NCBI GenBank assembly: GCA_041393015.1
Contig: JAWKKV010000002.1
Coordinates: 62,001 to 126,000, forward strand
Source of the DNA: JAGQYH01 sp041393015
Lineage (GTDB): Bacteria; Bacteroidota; Bacteroidia; Chitinophagales; JADIYW01
Direction: 5' to 3'
DNA: 64,000 nucleotides
Position numbers and translations under genes: made by a program. This document shows, one piece after another, positions 62,705-64,000 of this stretch; positions within the stretch are counted from its first letter, which is position 1; each line of letters begins with the position of its first letter. Under the pieces are notes generated by a model. That model saw only the letters and a list, made by a program, of their open reading frames with translations. It ran no database searches and was not told where the DNA came from.

Positions 62705-64000
62705 CTAGTTGGTGAAGATCAATTTTCCATGACCTCTTTCATTGCCTAATTTTAAAGTGAAGCTATAAATGCCACTTGCTAACTGATTTTTTGTAATTAA
62801 AAATTCATTTTCAAATCCTTCATCCATGAAAACAAGTTTCCCGCTTTGATCGTAAATTTCTAAAATTGCTTTTTCATAATTAGCATTTTCAAATTGGAGA
62901 ATAGCTAATTGGGCGGTTGGGTTCGGGAAAAGCTCAAATGTTAAAGAGTTACGTTGTAAAATACCTAAAGTAATTTCAAATGTATTTAAGGTAGTATTGG
63001 TTTTAACAGGTTCATTGAAATCAAAATAAATGTACGCATCATTCGTAAAAACCGTTCCAAGAGGTTGATTATCTATCGGTTGAATATCATATTGGATATA
63101 ACCATTACTCCCATCATAATCTACAGTAGAATCAGGGAGTAATATATTATCAAAAGTCCAAGTAGCTTTTCGATCCTCTAAATAAAAACTATATGGATGT
63201 GATGCATCAACCATTTCGAAAGTGGTAACATCAAAATTGGTGTCGATAGTATCTATTACAATAACCCTAAAAGCTGTGTCTGTACCGGTATTTTGAAATC
63301 TAACGGTATAGGTGAAGAGTTCAGTAGATGGATGAGTGCTGCCATTTTCACTACTACCTAATGGTTGTACTAGTTTGTCGTTAGGATCAAAAGAACCAAT
63401 AACAATTTGCTTTAAAGTATCAGTGTTGTTAGTTCTAGCAATATCATTTTCAACTGGTGTAATGCGAAATACAGAGCATAAGGTATCTCCTAAGCTAGCA
63501 TCTAATGTAACATTTGAAGTAATATTGATATATCTCGTTTCAAAAGGTGTTAAGTTGATGAAGTTCCATTCATAAGTGTTATCAAAAACATTTACAGCAT
63601 TTGGATCAGTTGAAATAACACTAATATCTTCATCAAATTGGGCACTAATAACGCCACTTTCAGTAGTAGAACCTAAATTAGAATATTTGATTTTATAATT
63701 GGTATCAAATCCTCTTCTTGTAATGCCTCCAATGCCATCAATTCTTACATCTTGTTGAATACTTTCTGGTTGTAAAGCGAAATTTAAATTACTAATGGTG
63801 TCAGGCAAATTATCTAGTGTAATTTGATGAGAGCCAGGTTGTGCATTCCAAGCCGGTGGTGTATTTATAGATAACTCATAATTACCTTGTCCTAAAAAAG
63901 CATCAAATTCTCCAATTGAATTTGTAGTTAGTATAATGTTGTTTGGCTCAACAACAATTGTTTGGTTGGGGAGTAAAACATCATTACCATCAAAAGTTTG
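62705..64000 (-). CDS. T9SS cargo protein, C-terminal part (runs off the right edge)
   Basis: The frame is open from base 64000 down to the stop at 62705 (431 residues). The upstream 64 codons to the edge carry no stop, so a TTG at 63808 is not the start. Residues contain two DUF11-like/DUF7619-type beta domains (FTYTVRFQNTGTDTAFRVIV and FTNDAYIYFDFNEPVKTNT) and a type A sorting domain at the end (LFPNPTAQL, SGIYSFTLKLGNERGHGKL). It is exported through the outer membrane. The N-terminus and any catalytic domain lie outside the window. Confidence 0.88.
   Translation of the reverse strand, partial: QTFDGNDVLLPNQTIVVEPNNIILTTNSIGEFDAFLGQGNYELSINTPPAWNAQPGSHQITLDNLPDTISNLNFALQPESIQQDVRIDGIGGITRRGFDTNYKIKYSNLGSTTESGVISAQFDEDISVISTDPNAVNVFDNTYEWNFINLTPFETRYINITSNVTLDASLGDTLCSVFRITPVENDIARTNNTDTLKQIVIGSFDPNDKLVQPLGSSENGSTHPSTELFTYTVRFQNTGTDTAFRVIVIDTIDTNFDVTTFEMVDASHPYSFYLEDRKATWTFDNILLPDSTVDYDGSNGYIQYDIQPIDNQPLGTVFTNDAYIYFDFNEPVKTNTTLNTFEITLGILQRNSLTFELFPNPTAQLAILQFENANYEKAILEIYDQSGKLVFMDEGFENEFLITKNQLASGIYSFTLKLGNERGHGKLIFTN

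Overview
This AT-rich window (64 kb, roughly one third G+C by eye) comes from the chromosome of a free-living member of the Bacteroidota. Three secreted proteins end in type IX secretion (T9SS) type A sorting domains. Several promoters fit the Bacteroidota consensus (TTTG, 17-20 nt, TAnnTTTG). Lipoprotein and signal peptides end in A-Q or S-C, and a ccmB-ccmC-ccmD-like block precedes glutamate dehydrogenase. No 16S gene is present, so the family cannot be fixed. I see no phage, complete IS element or CRISPR array.

Left part (1-17.1 kb). A truncated secreted protein is followed by a 2181-residue mosaic surface protein read leftwards, built from tandem repeats visible at DNA level. A probable rightward operon for divalent metal export follows (7.45-17.1 kb): a small His/Cys-rich protein, an RND pump fused to its TolC-like outer-membrane factor, the periplasmic adaptor, a PII-like protein, a secreted protein of unknown function, a methyltransferase and a P1B-type ATPase. 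Motifs in both pumps point to Zn/Cd/Co-type ions rather than copper.

Middle (17.1-38.3 kb). This holds a T9SS-exported sphingomyelinase-like enzyme, a RES/Xre toxin-antitoxin pair with a palindrome overlapping its promoter, biotin carboxylase, the ccm genes with gdh, rlmH, an NfeD/FloA pair and tRNA-Arg(ACG). A papain-like secreted peptidase follows, then a short accessory stretch (small regulator, attC-like palindrome, methyltransferase), a sulfatase with its formylglycine-generating enzyme and an outer-membrane protein, and a mutase-like flavoprotein with a glycosyltransferase. Several intergenic gaps carry inverted-repeat elements. Two of them (223 and 225 bp) belong to one family.

Highlight (38.5-49.0 kb). 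Four exported proteins form two divergent operons around a shared inverted repeat. Leftward are a papain-MORN-M48 metallopeptidase-TPR fusion and a beta-rich protein. Rightward are a WD40-caspase protein and an M48-TPR protein paralogous to the back half of the fusion. Three peptidase classes with repeat scaffolds, all exported, suggest an uncharacterised envelope proteolytic system.

Right part (49.0-64 kb). This is mostly ordinary metabolism: a saccharopine-dehydrogenase-like reductase, an Mpo1-like protein, an RmlD-like epimerase/reductase with a DMT transporter, a PI-PLC lipoprotein, ornithine aminotransferase, an M61 peptidase, the glyoxylate shunt (malate synthase, isocitrate lyase), a TIGR03032-type protein and a T9SS cargo protein truncated by the window edge.
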